Shown here in pieces: positions 53,682 through 64,000 of a DNA stretch of 64,000 nucleotides (positions within the stretch are counted from its first letter, which is position 1; every line of letters begins with the position of its first letter). Made by a program: the position numbers and the translations under genes. This stretch comes from Heterocephalus glaber (taxonomy: Eukaryota; Chordata; Mammalia; Rodentia; Bathyergidae). The stretch covers positions 4,761,546 to 4,825,545 of the forward strand of contig NW_004624795.1 of assembly GCF_000247695.1 (NCBI RefSeq), written 5' to 3'. The notes under the pieces were generated by a model. That model made no database searches, was not told the origin of the DNA, and saw nothing but the letters and a program-made list of their open reading frames with translations.

Positions 53682-53765
53682 TTTTTTTTTTTGGTACTGG
53701 GGATCAAACTCGGGACCTTGCGCTTGTGAGGCAGGTGGTGGAACCACTGAGCTAAATCCCTGGCC
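53682..53765 (-). repeat. ID-like SINE with 12-base target duplication
   Basis: CAAGAATAACAT at 53670-53681 and 53766-53777, identical. Confidence 0.96.
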
Positions 53766-53777
53766 CAAGAATAACAT

Positions 53778-56700
53778 CTTAACTGATGGCTTGAAAACCT
53801 ATGATATGGCCCAAGGAGACCTGCACTTTGCTTTGCCTTTCTTTTTCCTTTGGTAAGCAGTTGAGGTTTCTTTGCTTTCTTTTTTTTTCTTTCATGGAAA
53901 TTTCTCTTCCCAGTGAAATGAGTCAGAAGCTCCTCCCATGTGACTCTGCCTTCCAAGCCTGAGCGTCACCACGGTGAGGGGGGCGTCACCACCGGGAGGT
54001 GGGGGGCAGAGGGACCGGGAATGGAGAAATGCTTCATCCTTGGCGAAGAAGTGAAGAGGAAAAGAGTCTGAAACCTCTGCATAGGCTTATCTTATTTTTA
54101 ATTAACAGAATATAATTAAAATTAAAGCCAGACCAAAATGACTGGATCTTAAATCAGAATTATGTGTAACAGTGGAGACTGCAGTTATCAGTTTGCGCTC
54201 ATTAGAGGCGACCCGTGCTACTTTCTGGGTTTCTCTTTTCTTTCTGCTACTTACAGACAAGGGTCTTTTTTATTTTCTAGCTTACACACATCAAAAAGAA
54301 TTCTTCCTTTATTATATACATGCAGTGTAAGTGTATATTATTATATATATGTGAGTGGCATTTGGGATGGATAATACACATTCTATAACAGATTTTTGAA
54401 AACCAAGAGACTACCTTTCCAATCAAAAATGTAAATGCTAAACATTCCCCCAGTCTCCACAAAATGTGGCTAGAGATAGTAGCTTTTGCTATACAGCTAA
54501 CTACACCACATTATTCAAACCTGCTTCTGATTTCCGCACCTCCAAACCTACCCCCATGAGATACCCCGGGGATTTGTGGTCTCAACCTTGATCATTTTTC
54601 CTTGGAAGAGATCTGCAGCCTCAGCTTGTGAGAAATGCAGCCTGCTCACCCTAGGTGAATATAAGTCATAACGTTAGTTTTGGAAATCTATTTTACCCAA
54701 TATTTCTCAATGATATAAATTGTATAAATGAAATAAAACTGACACTGCGATATTTACTCAATCGCTGCTGCCTGTACAGTGCTTTAACACTGCCAGTTTC
54801 TCCCTGTAGTTCAGTTCAGCAGGCAAAAGAGCAAAGGAAGAGGTTTCTGCAAAGATGCATTTTAAAATCAATATAAATAAGGTTATAAAATAGCCAGACA
54901 TAGCATGGTTTTCTCCTTCTCTCTATGCATTTGTCACTTTTTTACTAGTCTCTTGTTTTAAAAAATGCGTGTTCTTCAGATCCCCAAAATGTGTGTTTGT
55001 GTGTGTACTGGGTGTTCACCTATGGGCCTGGAATGAGAAGGTCCAGAGTAGAGAGAGAAGAATCCAAGTAAATCAATGCCACATAAACTATTAATGATCC
55101 GATAAAAAAAATTGTAACAAGGATCGAAATTCATAGCTGAAAATGACTATCGGTGAAGTGGCATGTTTTAAGATGCAAACGGTTAGCCAAAAGACAATTT
55201 TTGATATCGAGGGTATGCATAAGAAAGTATTTTCGAGGTCATGGAGCAGTGTGTGCTCTTTCCAGTCTATGGCGTCAGGTGGTCCGCTTTTCATACCAAC
55301 AGTGATGGCCTCTGGGCCTTCCTTCCCCATTTCCTAGTCCTACTTCTTGGGACAGCAGTGAGCCAGAGGACTCAGGGCTTCCTGTTCCTGTCCGGAAACC
55401 CTCCACTCCAAGGAGACCCTGGAGGAGGAGGGGCCTGACCACTGCCTGGTGCTGAGGAAGTCTTGTGGGGGCAACGCCTGTGACACGAGGGGAGGGAGTA
55501 AAAGAGGGGCAGGAGTTTCTGAGGGCTCCTGTGGTGATTGGAGGTAGGGAAGGAAGGAGCCACGCTATAAATAAAAAATATTTCCAGAAATGGTATGTGG
55601 ATGATGCATTATTAATGACGGTGAAATATATCTCAATATGCAAGAGGAAGTGGCCACATCTCAAGATGGAATAGAGCCAATATCTCGAGTCACTTGGTCC
55701 AAACACTGCTGATGCCATTGTGATTTGGAAGGATGTAAACACTCCTAAAAGTCAGAGTTTTCATGGTTCATCCATCTGCATGGTTAAGTGCAAGTATCTT
55801 ACTGGAAAACTGATGTGCCAGAGATGGAGAAACGCAGAATGTTATTTGACAGTCTCAAACTTTAAAACCCAGCAACCGTATGAGAACCTAGAATACTGCC
55901 ATTTTAAAAATGTTTTATCACATCTTAAAATATCTATCTTACAACATTAAAAAAAAACAACAACCCAAGTCTCATCATCTACAGAGTCTAGAAAGGAAGA
56001 GGTGTGAGAGTTCCTGACTTCCGGTTCTCTGTTTTAACCACGAGCTATATTCTCTGCTAACATATGCTGGGCTGCAAGACCTCCATCTCCTGGTCTTTAT
56101 CTCCATTCCCAGATATGTATCCAGACAATATTTAGCTGTTTTGTTACGAGCACAAACCTCACCTGTGGAGCTATGTGTGAAGTGATTGTAATGATAGCAC
56201 TAATGCAGGCATTGGTTTGTGATGGCTAAACGCGGTGACAGATGGTTACAGACTTAAGACTCGTAACAGAAAATGTGGTTTCCCTATGCAGGCTGTACAC
56301 ATGGCACAGCATGGACACTCAAAAGATTTGCTGGGAAGTCACCGGAAAGGAAGAGGATTCATGAGTTAATATACTCTCGGCCCTTCCTTCCGCCTTCTCT
56401 CCTTTCCTGCCCGTCTCTCTCCCCTCTTTCCTTCCTTTTGGCTATCTGGATCGAGATTTAGTCCCGCTGCTTGAATCTGAGGGTCTCTCACACTGCTCGT
56501 GGCACAACAATCAGTTTTTACTGTTGTGGAACATAATAATGGCGATAACACTATGGAAAAAGCGACCATGACTGTAACCATAACTTCTTACAGTCCTCAG
56601 CCTCCCAGCCGTCCATACACGGCCTGAGTGCGTGCAAGAGGCTGATTGGCTCTCAGAGAGGAAGCTGCCCTGGGTGCGGCTCAGGTGAATGAGGAAAAGG

Positions 56701-58990
56701 GACCCCTCGCCCCGGATCCGACACTGAGGAGCCACCTTCTGGCTCTTCTTGTCTTGAGTGCCAGCCAAAACCACCGTCACACTAGTGTGTTATCATCCTC
56801 CACCAAGAAAGTCAGGATTCCCGGCCAGATGAAGGGACGCTTTTGTGTATTCCCAACAGCACTGCATTCACCTGCATAGTAACCACAAATGGCCTCCCAC
56901 TAAGCCTGGTACGCTCTGCTGTTGCATTTGTCAAAGGCCACGCGGGACGCAAAGCTCCAGCTTGTCCTGGTGTGCAGGTTTCCATGGCTTAGGAAGAACT
57001 CACCTGGCTTCTACGTTCTGTGAAAAGATGGCCTAGAAGACTCACTGTATTGCAGACGCTCTGGCCTGATGTGGGTCACCTTCCCTTCCGGAAGCCTTTC
57101 CTAGAGCGTGGCTGTGAGGCGAGGAGTTTTAAAGTCACTCCAGTCTGCAATGCTCTGTGCACTAACAAGATTTATGTACATTACTGGCCCTGTTAGGGAA
57201 ACTTGAATGACTTGCAGTTTCTCCAGATGAGATTTTTAAAAATCTCGAAAACAGCATGAGGCATACAAATGCAATCAGATGACATTAGGAGTTGTTTAAA
57301 AGTGCCAACGTCATACTGCCTGTGGACCAGCCACAGAACACGCAGTGAAGATTTTTCTTCTCTTAGAGAATCATTCTACAGTCACAGAACAGAAACACCC
57401 ATAAGGTGACAGCAGTTTTTAAAATGTCACTTAGGGAAAAACTCTAGAAAGGAAATCAGATAGGACTGAATGGTTTGGGGAAAGGACCAGCCCTGTACTC
57501 TAAATGCCTAGCTCTGCACTCATGAGAAAGAATAAAATATTTCTCATCATGTATGTTTTCTCATCAGGTAATCATGTATGTTTTCATATGTAGATACATG
57601 TATCTACTGTGTATCCAGGTGGTTTATCAGATTCAGAATGATTATCTAAGGTGGGAAATTGAGTCCAGTTCTACTGTACAAAGACAGAAAAATGAGGTAG
57701 AGGAGGTTTGGGGAATAATTAAAAATTTAGGGAGATGCTTAGATGTCCATATTTTTAAAAAAATGGGTGACTACAGAGCTTGCTGCAAAAGTGACTCCAG
57801 CTAGGATTTCCAGTTAAATATGCTAAGATAGGGCAATATACTTTTAGGACATTGAATAAAATGTAGAATAACCAATATTAAAAGGCACATAACAGTGTCA
57901 AACCTTTAAGCTTCCAACGAGAGGATATGCAATAAAATGAAATCATTAAGCAAAGAGTGATCGCTGTGATGATGAGAAGAAAAAAATAACTCAAAATTCT
58001 CATATCTGTTATTATATTAGAATAGTCCACTTTCTTCTCTCCATAATAACATTGGGCATTAAAGGGCCATTTACACACACCTTATTATTATTTATGAAAT
58101 TACAAGTACACATGGTGCCTGATAACTCATCTACGTGTATTAAATAGGAACATACATTGTTTTTTAAAATGTCTGTCTTTTACAATGTGCTAGGTAACAG
58201 CTTTCCACAGTATAATCATGAATGCATTATGGAGCGTGCTTTATAAGAAGTTATTAAGGATTATGACTATAGCAACGTAATCCTAATATAAATATGAATA
58301 AAGCATTTAGGAATGGCGTTTTTGCTTAGACTGTTACCTAGATAATTTGTAGCAATACAATTATCATAGGGGAAGAGATCTACAGAAAAAGCATTTCCAC
58401 GAGGGTTAGCAAAAAGCCTATTAGGGAGGTGTTTTTCTAGCAATTTTGCAAAACCATGTCCTGAAAAGCATGAGAAGAATCCACAATGCCACCTACAGTA
58501 TTTTTGACTGTAATCTTGCCTTGGCAGAGGGGAAAAAAAATCAGCTTTATCTGAAGAGCCAGATGCGTGTAAATTTCCAAGCTGCAAGTAGGTGGCAGTG
58601 GAGACATCTCTGGATGATTTTTCTCCGCTGGAAATGTGAAAGGAGAGGAGAAAGAAAAAAAAAAAAATCCTTAAAAACAAGTTATCCACATACTAAAATA
58701 AATAATGTCCTGAAATGTAACCTTCCATAGCAGACCACCATTAAGAGCTAATCAAATATTTGTCTTCAGGGGCTCGAATCTTGCTAATGCTATAATGGAG
58801 ACATCGGTATCGGAGTGGACAGTGGTGGCGGGGGAGAGATTGGACAATCGTTTCCCAGAAAGCTAAAAGGAAGAATTCAGAATATGATGTGGACAAGGAA
58901 AGGGCAGGATGAAACACTTACATTTAAAACTAGCTATTTAGCATTTTAAGAAACCCTTAAGAACTCTCCTGTTTGGAGAGAAACTCAAGA
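53778..58990. other. Largest SINE-free block in the window (5.2 kb)
   Basis: No B1, ID or L1 recognised over more than 5 kb. AT-rich, with homeodomain-type TTTTTAATTAAC at 54094 and ACAAATGCAATCAG near 57266. Frames up to 155 codons (55275-55742, minus) have no recognisable domain. SKAP1 N-terminal exons were looked for and not seen. Confidence 0.5.
58585..58598 (+). promoter_or_regulatory. CTCF-like motif
   Basis: CAAGTAGGTGGCAG, one mismatch (second base) to CCASYAGRKGGCRS. Confidence 0.35.
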
Positions 58991-59090
58991 GGAAGGCTAC
59001 ACCACCTGCCTTGCAAGCGGAAGGTCCTGAGTTCGATCCCCGGTACCAAACAAACAAACAAAAAACCAACAACAACAAAAAAGACAGCTA
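58991..59090 (+). repeat. ID-like SINE, 5'-truncated
   Basis: CCACCTGCCTTGCAAGCGG, GAGTTCGATCCCCGGTACC, then an (AAAC)n-rich tail. Confidence 0.92.
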
Positions 59091-60185
59091 AGGAATTCAT
59101 TAGAATCTGGCCTTTCACGAAGACTTCGTTGAGTCCATCAGAAAACTGTACCAGAAGCTGTTAAACCATGTAGACATGTTTAAATCTAAACACCGGATTA
59201 GAATAAAGCCACCCGATTTGCCTCCGGGTGTTGAGGAGTTGGCAGCGTCATTCCACGCTCAAATTTACTTGCAAAGACAGGTAGGGTCACCCAGTTGTCC
59301 GTCATCTAAGCCTGACTGGTTGGACTGGGGACATCACACAGGCGCTGGACGGTACCCCAGAACAAACTGGAGTCTCGCGCGTTTGTGTGTGTGCATGCGC
59401 GCGTGCGCGCGTGCCTGTGAACGGAAAGACACAAAGAAATGGATCATAAGAGGCAAAGAAGAAACGTAATGGCATTTTCACATCAAAATCATGAAAAGAA
59501 AGGAAGGCAAGCGTCTCCCCACCGTAACTGGTTAACCATGCAGTGGGCAACAAAGGCAACCCGGTAGTCAAGGGTTGCAAGAAACAAGGTGACAACAAAT
59601 GTCACATTCCTGAGAATGCTGTGGCCCCCCCGCCTGCAGCACAGCCCTTCTTTCATCTTTTTAGATTCGCTTCCAAATCCAGCCACGGCAAAGGGCTCCT
59701 CAGAATCCCCATGCGGAACTAATCTCTCCCTCTGATACAGTATTTTTTTTTAGCACAATACTGATCATATTTTAGTGTTTGGGTGGGTCTCACGAAGCCA
59801 TTTCTCAAGGTACCACACGCCGCCAGGCTGCAGCCCGGAAGCACTCTGTTTCCTGGCCAATAGAAGAAGGCCGAGGACACAGGCTTCACTCTTGGACGGG
59901 GCAGCCGGGCTGCCAGGAGCGCCGGTCTGAGCCTCGCTGGTGAACTGGCCTCCTGGGAACAGTAGGGGGCACTGCAGAGCCAAGGATGTGTGTACAGCCG
60001 CGATGGGCGGAGCCTGCGAGAACCACAATCACCGTCCCGGTGACCTTTGCAGTGTCAGCGCTGGGGGCAGAAGTCACAGCGGTGATCACGGAAGCAAGGG
60101 GAAAAACAAAACGAGAAAAACTCCGGAAGCAAAGGCGATCCCGAAACTAGATTTCTCAAATGAAGGCAGAAATTTCTTTCTTCCT
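59091..60185. other. Unique block (1.1 kb)
   Basis: A (GCGC/GTGT) mixed stretch at 59377-59412 may form Z-DNA. GC-rich near 59820-60060. No exon supported. Confidence 0.5.
59959..59972 (+). promoter_or_regulatory. CTCF-like motif (best in the window)
   Basis: ACAGTAGGGGGCAC, one mismatch at the least constrained first base, followed by TGC as in strong sites. Confidence 0.42.
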
Positions 60186-60336
60186 TCCTTTTTTTTTTCT
60201 GAGACAGGGTCTCACTAAGTAGTCCAGGCTGGCCTTGAACTCATTATGTAGCCCAGGCTGGCCTTGAACTCGCTGCGATCCTCTTGCCTTAGGCTCCTTA
60301 GGGCTCGGATCACAGGTGTGCACCACCACGCCCAGC
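60186..60336 (-). repeat. B1-like SINE with extra internal duplication and 17-base target duplication
   Basis: GAAGGCAGAAATTTCTT (60162-60178) and GAAGGTAGAAATTTCTT (60337-60353). Both units present. Confidence 0.96.
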
Positions 60337-60353
60337 GAAGGTAGAAATTTCTT

Positions 60354-60864
60354 ACACTGCATCAATAGCATTTGTGACTTAGTTTTTTCCATCACGGAGA
60401 TATTTGGTGCGGTTTTTCTCCACTTACCCCTTCTATTCCCTTACTGTATTAGAGGTTACTCTGGTTTTATGGTGGGGAAAAAAACCTCATACATTGAAAG
60501 GATATTCGAAAAGTGGTATAAAAGTTCCCGAGAGCAAAACGTCTCTGGAAGCCGTTCTTGTTCATGGAAGGGGATTGGATCAATTCCAGTCTTCTCCAGA
60601 TAGCACAGAAAGCTCAGCGCTGGGCTGTGTAAGTGTAGCCAGGTTTCCTTTCTTGCTGCCAAAGACCTGGAAACTCTCACTGCCTGAAATATCAGCACTG
60701 AGATCAGAATGCTGCAAAGATATAAAAATATTAGAGGTGTGGCTACCGACTAAAATGTAAGCCCAGTGGAGGCGGCAAACCTCTCACTCTGGGAGCAGAA
60801 AGAACCACCACCTACCAGCTGATCTCAAGCAGGAGATTAGGAAAACAGATTTAAGAAGAAGGAG
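60354..60864. other. Unique intron, nothing recognised
   Basis: No repeat; a 118-codon frame on the plus strand has no recognisable domain. Confidence 0.5.
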
Positions 60865-61026
60865 TTGCCATTTGTGGTGGATCATGCCTCTGATCCCAGC
60901 ACTTGGGAGGCTGAGGCAGGAGGATCCCTGAGAGTTTTAGCCCAGCCTGGGCTACATAATGAGTTCAAGGCCAGCCTTGAACTACATAGTGAGACCCTGT
61001 TTCACATTGCAACAACAACAACAGAA
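60865..61026 (+). repeat. B1-like SINE with extra internal duplication
   Basis: GGGCTACATAATGAGTTCAAG then GGCCAGCCTTGAACTACATAG; tail (CAA)n. Confidence 0.94.
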
Positions 61027-61608
61027 GGAACCATTGTCCAAGTCTAGCACCAAACCAGCGCATTTCAAGATTCGTACAAGTTAACAAAAAGATCATAAAA
61101 ATGACCAGGCTAAATGTATATATTAAAATTGGACCAGGACGTATTTTCAAGAATAACAGAAAACTTGAAGAGCAAGCTTCAGGATAAAAATGGTATATAT
61201 ATTTTTGGCTATAAAACTGTATTTTTTTAACTTTAATCTAGAAAACTTTGTCATTCAATGTATTGGGCTAGAGTGACAATTTTAGTTTATTTTATTATAA
61301 AGTATTATAGTATACTTGTATTTGATGAGTAAAGACTCGAATAATTAAAAATAAACAATGTATATTATCTCATTGCATGATGATTTGGTTATCCTTTTCT
61401 ACTCAACACTTAAAATTTCTTACCCTGTTAAAAAGCCCATAAAACAGATTTTGAGAACATATGCTTTATGAGTCAACGCCAAAATAAAGAGTGGCAAGTC
61501 CCTCAATCACAGACATAATCTTTAGAAGTCAATGTTTAATTACTCAGCCAGTAAACGCTCCATGCTTTCCTGACCCCTTTTTCATATTTGTTATTATCAT
61601 CATTATTT
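61027..61608. other. AT-rich unique intron
   Basis: No repeat or supported frame. Confidence 0.55.
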
Positions 61609-61730
61609 TTTTGGTTTTGTGAGACAAGGTCTCACTAGGCAGCTCAGGCTGACCTTGAACTCACGGCAATCCTCCTGCCTCAGCCTCCTGATTGCTAAGA
61701 CTACAGGCGTGCACTACCATGCACGGTACT
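61609..61730 (-). repeat. B1-like SINE
   Basis: GTTTTGTGAGACAAGGTCTC, GATTGCTAAGACTACAGGCG (diverged), ends CATGCACGGT. Last SINE in the window. Confidence 0.93.
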
Positions 61731-62129
61731 TTTTTTTCATATTTAGATATTTCTCACTAAACATACACCCTTCTTTTAGAAAGCAGGCAGACAAAAGAAA
61801 GAAGAAATAAAACTCAAGCTTACAGATGTGGATACTTTTAACGTCACTTTGAAATGCTTGGGCAAGGAGTAAGTTGAAGCTAAGACGTAACCAAGACTTG
61901 ATTTAATTTAAAAACTGCTTTCATTTCAAAATAGTATTCCAAATACAATCTTTTTCTCTAATGGGTTTTTAAAATTTGGGGGGAAATTAATTGTGGCCAA
62001 GGTGTTTCAAACTCATGTAGTAAGTAGATTTTCATTTCCAGAGACCTACCTACTGAAAAACATTTAGATTTTATTTAAGACTGACTTTTAGACGGATTCT
62101 TCAGCAGAGTAAGAGCTTGTCATTAACCA

Positions 62130-62143
62130 CCAGCAGGTGGTGG
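62130..62143 (+). promoter_or_regulatory. CTCF-like motif within a short palindrome
   Basis: CCAGCAGGTGGTGG, one mismatch to CCASYAGRKGGCRS; ACCACC-AGCA-GGTGGT around it is a palindrome. Confidence 0.3.
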
Positions 62144-62439
62144 TATTCACAAACACGGGACAGGAAATACCGAGAGGGCTGCGAATGTAACCAATATGCG
62201 GTTCAGATTTATGGATTATGGATTTTAAAACATTTTTAATGGAGTTGTCAGCACTCTGAAGCCACTTCCATTCCCATCTGTTCCGTATAAATGTGGAAAC
62301 TTGGAAGTCACCTTAAAATATGTGCCTGCCGGAAGGAAGTCTCCTATGAAGACTATTGGGTCTCTTGCTAAAGCAGAGGAAATATTTTCTATTTCTAAAT
62401 ATTGAAATTTTCGGCAGGGGTTTCAAGAAGCACAAATAG

Positions 62440-62960
62440 GCGGATCCCCCCACTATTTCGGGGCGGTCTAGGCTTGGGATGCCCCCGTTGTGTCTTGGGG
62501 GTGTAGGGGGCTCCCACTGTGTGCCTGGGCCCTGCCAACCTGGCAAACACCCCACGGTTGGGGTCCGGGCGCACAGGGTTGCTAGGGAGAAAACATGCGC
62601 GTTCTTGTCACCAAAAGGAAAACCCCCAGGTTTCGGGGGATGCAGCAGCCCCCGGGGCGGTGAACTCCAGCCCTGGAGCCAACGCTTGGGGCCCAGGAAC
62701 CGGCTGGGATTGTTTGCTTTTGACCGCTGGTTGACCCCCACGGCCGCCGGGCCGATAGACAGTCGGACATTAGATCTTCTTGTACACATTCTTTTCCCCA
62801 AGCACAGACGGTCCTCTGGGTTTGCGCAGGGCAAGAGGGGACAGCAGAGGAGGGTGTCTGAAAGGGACAGAGAGCCGGACAAGCAAGGGAGCCTTCTGAA
62901 GCAGCCGCAGCCCTTCCCCGGTTCAGGGCCTGGGGCTAGGGGGACCTCATCGCCAGCTGG
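62440..62960. promoter_or_regulatory. CpG island candidate near the right end
   Basis: By hand about 27 CpG in some 500 bases at around 57% GC (observed/expected near 0.66). Densest around 62740-62770. It could mark an alternative SKAP1 promoter, an antisense transcript, or a developmental element facing HOXB. The known SKAP1 start peptide was not found beside it. Confidence 0.45.
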
Positions 62961-63578
62961 AGACTTCGGATCATTAAAAAAAATCCAACCTAAAAATCTG
63001 AGTCTAGACTACAATCAGGAACGATTACATCTGATAGCTGTCTAAAACAAAAGCATGGGTATGCTTAAAATTGACTTTTGGGGTACTTTCTAAAGCATTT
63101 GATTTCTAGCTTAAAGATCAACAATACTATTTTTTAAAACACAGACCAGAAATCTAAAAAAAAGTCTTACTATGTCTCACCTAATGTTAGTCCAGGCTCC
63201 ATGCAAATGCTCCTCATTTCTCTGTAATGATTTAATGAGTATAAGTCCCAGGCCACCTTACCGTGGTGTATGCGAGTCAAAATGCATTTTATTTGCTCTT
63301 TTTTGTAAGCGCTGTGTTTTGGTGTGTGACTACAAAATAACTTCTGGTCTTATTATTCTTGTGAAACAAATCAAGAGCCAAGCTTGCTTTCCAACAACCT
63401 ATTCATCCAGAGCAAAACTGAAAAACACAAGAATGGTACCCCAGAGGGGTGAGTCGGTGATTCTGAACTTTGCCAGGAAAGGCGGGGAGACAGCAAGAAA
63501 AGAGGTTTTGGTGGAGGATAAAATTTTCCATCGATGAATCATTCTATCTTTAAACAAAGCAAAACTGAAGCTTATGTT

Positions 63579-63579
<1 letters not shown>

Positions 63580-63616
<37 letters not shown>
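63580..63616. repeat. (AC)n microsatellite
   Basis: About 18 uninterrupted AC units. Confidence 0.98.
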
Positions 63617-63618
<2 letters not shown>

Positions 63619-64000
63619 CCTCCATCTCCATTTTATTGTGGTTTTGCTGACATTGTCTCACTTGTCCCCAGCTTCTCCTGATTGCTCTCCTGGGAGAAAG
63701 GATGAGGTATGTCGAGGTAAAGGAGGAAACATCTGTTTTACTTTCTGAAGCTGGCACGGGAAGCCGAAGCCTGAATCACAAATACCACTTTCGCAGATAG
63801 GTCTCCCCCAGGAATCTTGCTAAAAACATGACTCTCTGGAGAGAAACCACAGCTCTGGTGAGGGGTGAAAAAAAGATTTCAGAGGATTTGTTTGTGGTGG
63901 GATTTCACGGATCCCTATCTGTTAAAGAGAAAAAGGACCCGGATATAGCTTTAATCAGGGAAGTTAGCTCACAACGAAGCCCAAAGATTCTAACGTGATG
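63617..64000. other. Unique sequence at the window edge
   Basis: No repeat or supported frame; continues beyond the window. Confidence 0.5.

Larger units (their letters stand above)
61731..63578. other. Repeat-free block (1.8 kb) with CpG-rich centre
   Basis: AT-rich flanks around the island at 62440-62960. The 189- and 188-codon frames over the island lie on opposite strands and overlap, so neither is called. Confidence 0.5.

Noticed and set aside
62313..63045. 189- and 188-codon frames on opposite strands near the right end
   Set aside because: They overlap over a CpG-rich segment, where stops are rare on both strands. No domain or SKAP1 start peptide is visible.
4687..64000. N-terminal SKAP1 exons (EEIRWLLEDAEEFL, HILRGFQQIKARYYWDFQP, APFLSDYQDEG in human)
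   Set aside because: Looked for by eye in reverse complement and not found. A TBLASTN search of these peptides would be decisive; a hit with matching splice phase would overturn the single-intron reading.
1..64000. HOXB1 or another homeobox gene in the window
   Set aside because: No homeodomain (WFQNRR-type) coding sequence recognised on either strand. HOXB is expected beyond the right end.

Overview
This window looks like nuclear DNA of a non-murid rodent. It is dense with short SINEs of two rodent types. One is a 7SL-derived B1-like element ending in a CTGTCTCAAAA-type tail. The other is a tRNA-derived ID-like element whose body ends in GATCCCCGGTACC followed by an A-run. Older fused B1+ID dimers (B1-dID type) and L1 3' ends are also present. 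The SINE types I know from beaver, kangaroo rat/pocket gopher and squirrel are not the young families here. I therefore lean towards a hystricomorph (guinea pig / chinchilla / degu / mole-rat group), but this is inference and not settled.

The only gene I can support is SKAP1 (Src kinase-associated phosphoprotein 1), on the minus strand. Three consecutive coding exons at 4609-4686, 4004-4087 and 1277-1401 carry most of its PH domain. Their splice phases fit together exactly (1, 1, 0). The rest of the gene lies outside: the end of the PH domain and the SH3 part should be left of base 1, and the N-terminal exons right of base 64000. Everything from 4687 to 64000 then reads as one very large SKAP1 intron (at least 59 kb), unless an N-terminal exon was missed.

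Layout: 1-5 kb holds the PH exons among SINEs. 5-49 kb is intron packed with roughly two SINEs per kb, three L1 3' fragments, several old MIRs and microsatellites. It is interrupted by repeat-poor blocks (about 21.2-23.3, 27.6-29.4, 34.0-35.8, 38.8-41.7 and 42.0-44.8 kb) that look like regulatory DNA. From 49.5 to 64 kb the SINE density drops to about one per 2 kb. In the mammals I know, the 5' side of SKAP1 faces HOXB1 and the HOXB cluster, so the right-hand end would point towards a repeat-poor HOX regulatory landscape.

No microbial system, CRISPR array, intact retrovirus or second protein-coding gene was found. The points most worth a second look are CpG-island-like segments inside the intron, a set of near-consensus CTCF-like motifs (three of them in the last 6 kb), an exact PBX-HOX labial-type motif in a repeat-free block, a SINE subfamily with an extra internal duplication, and one unexplained 213-codon open frame.
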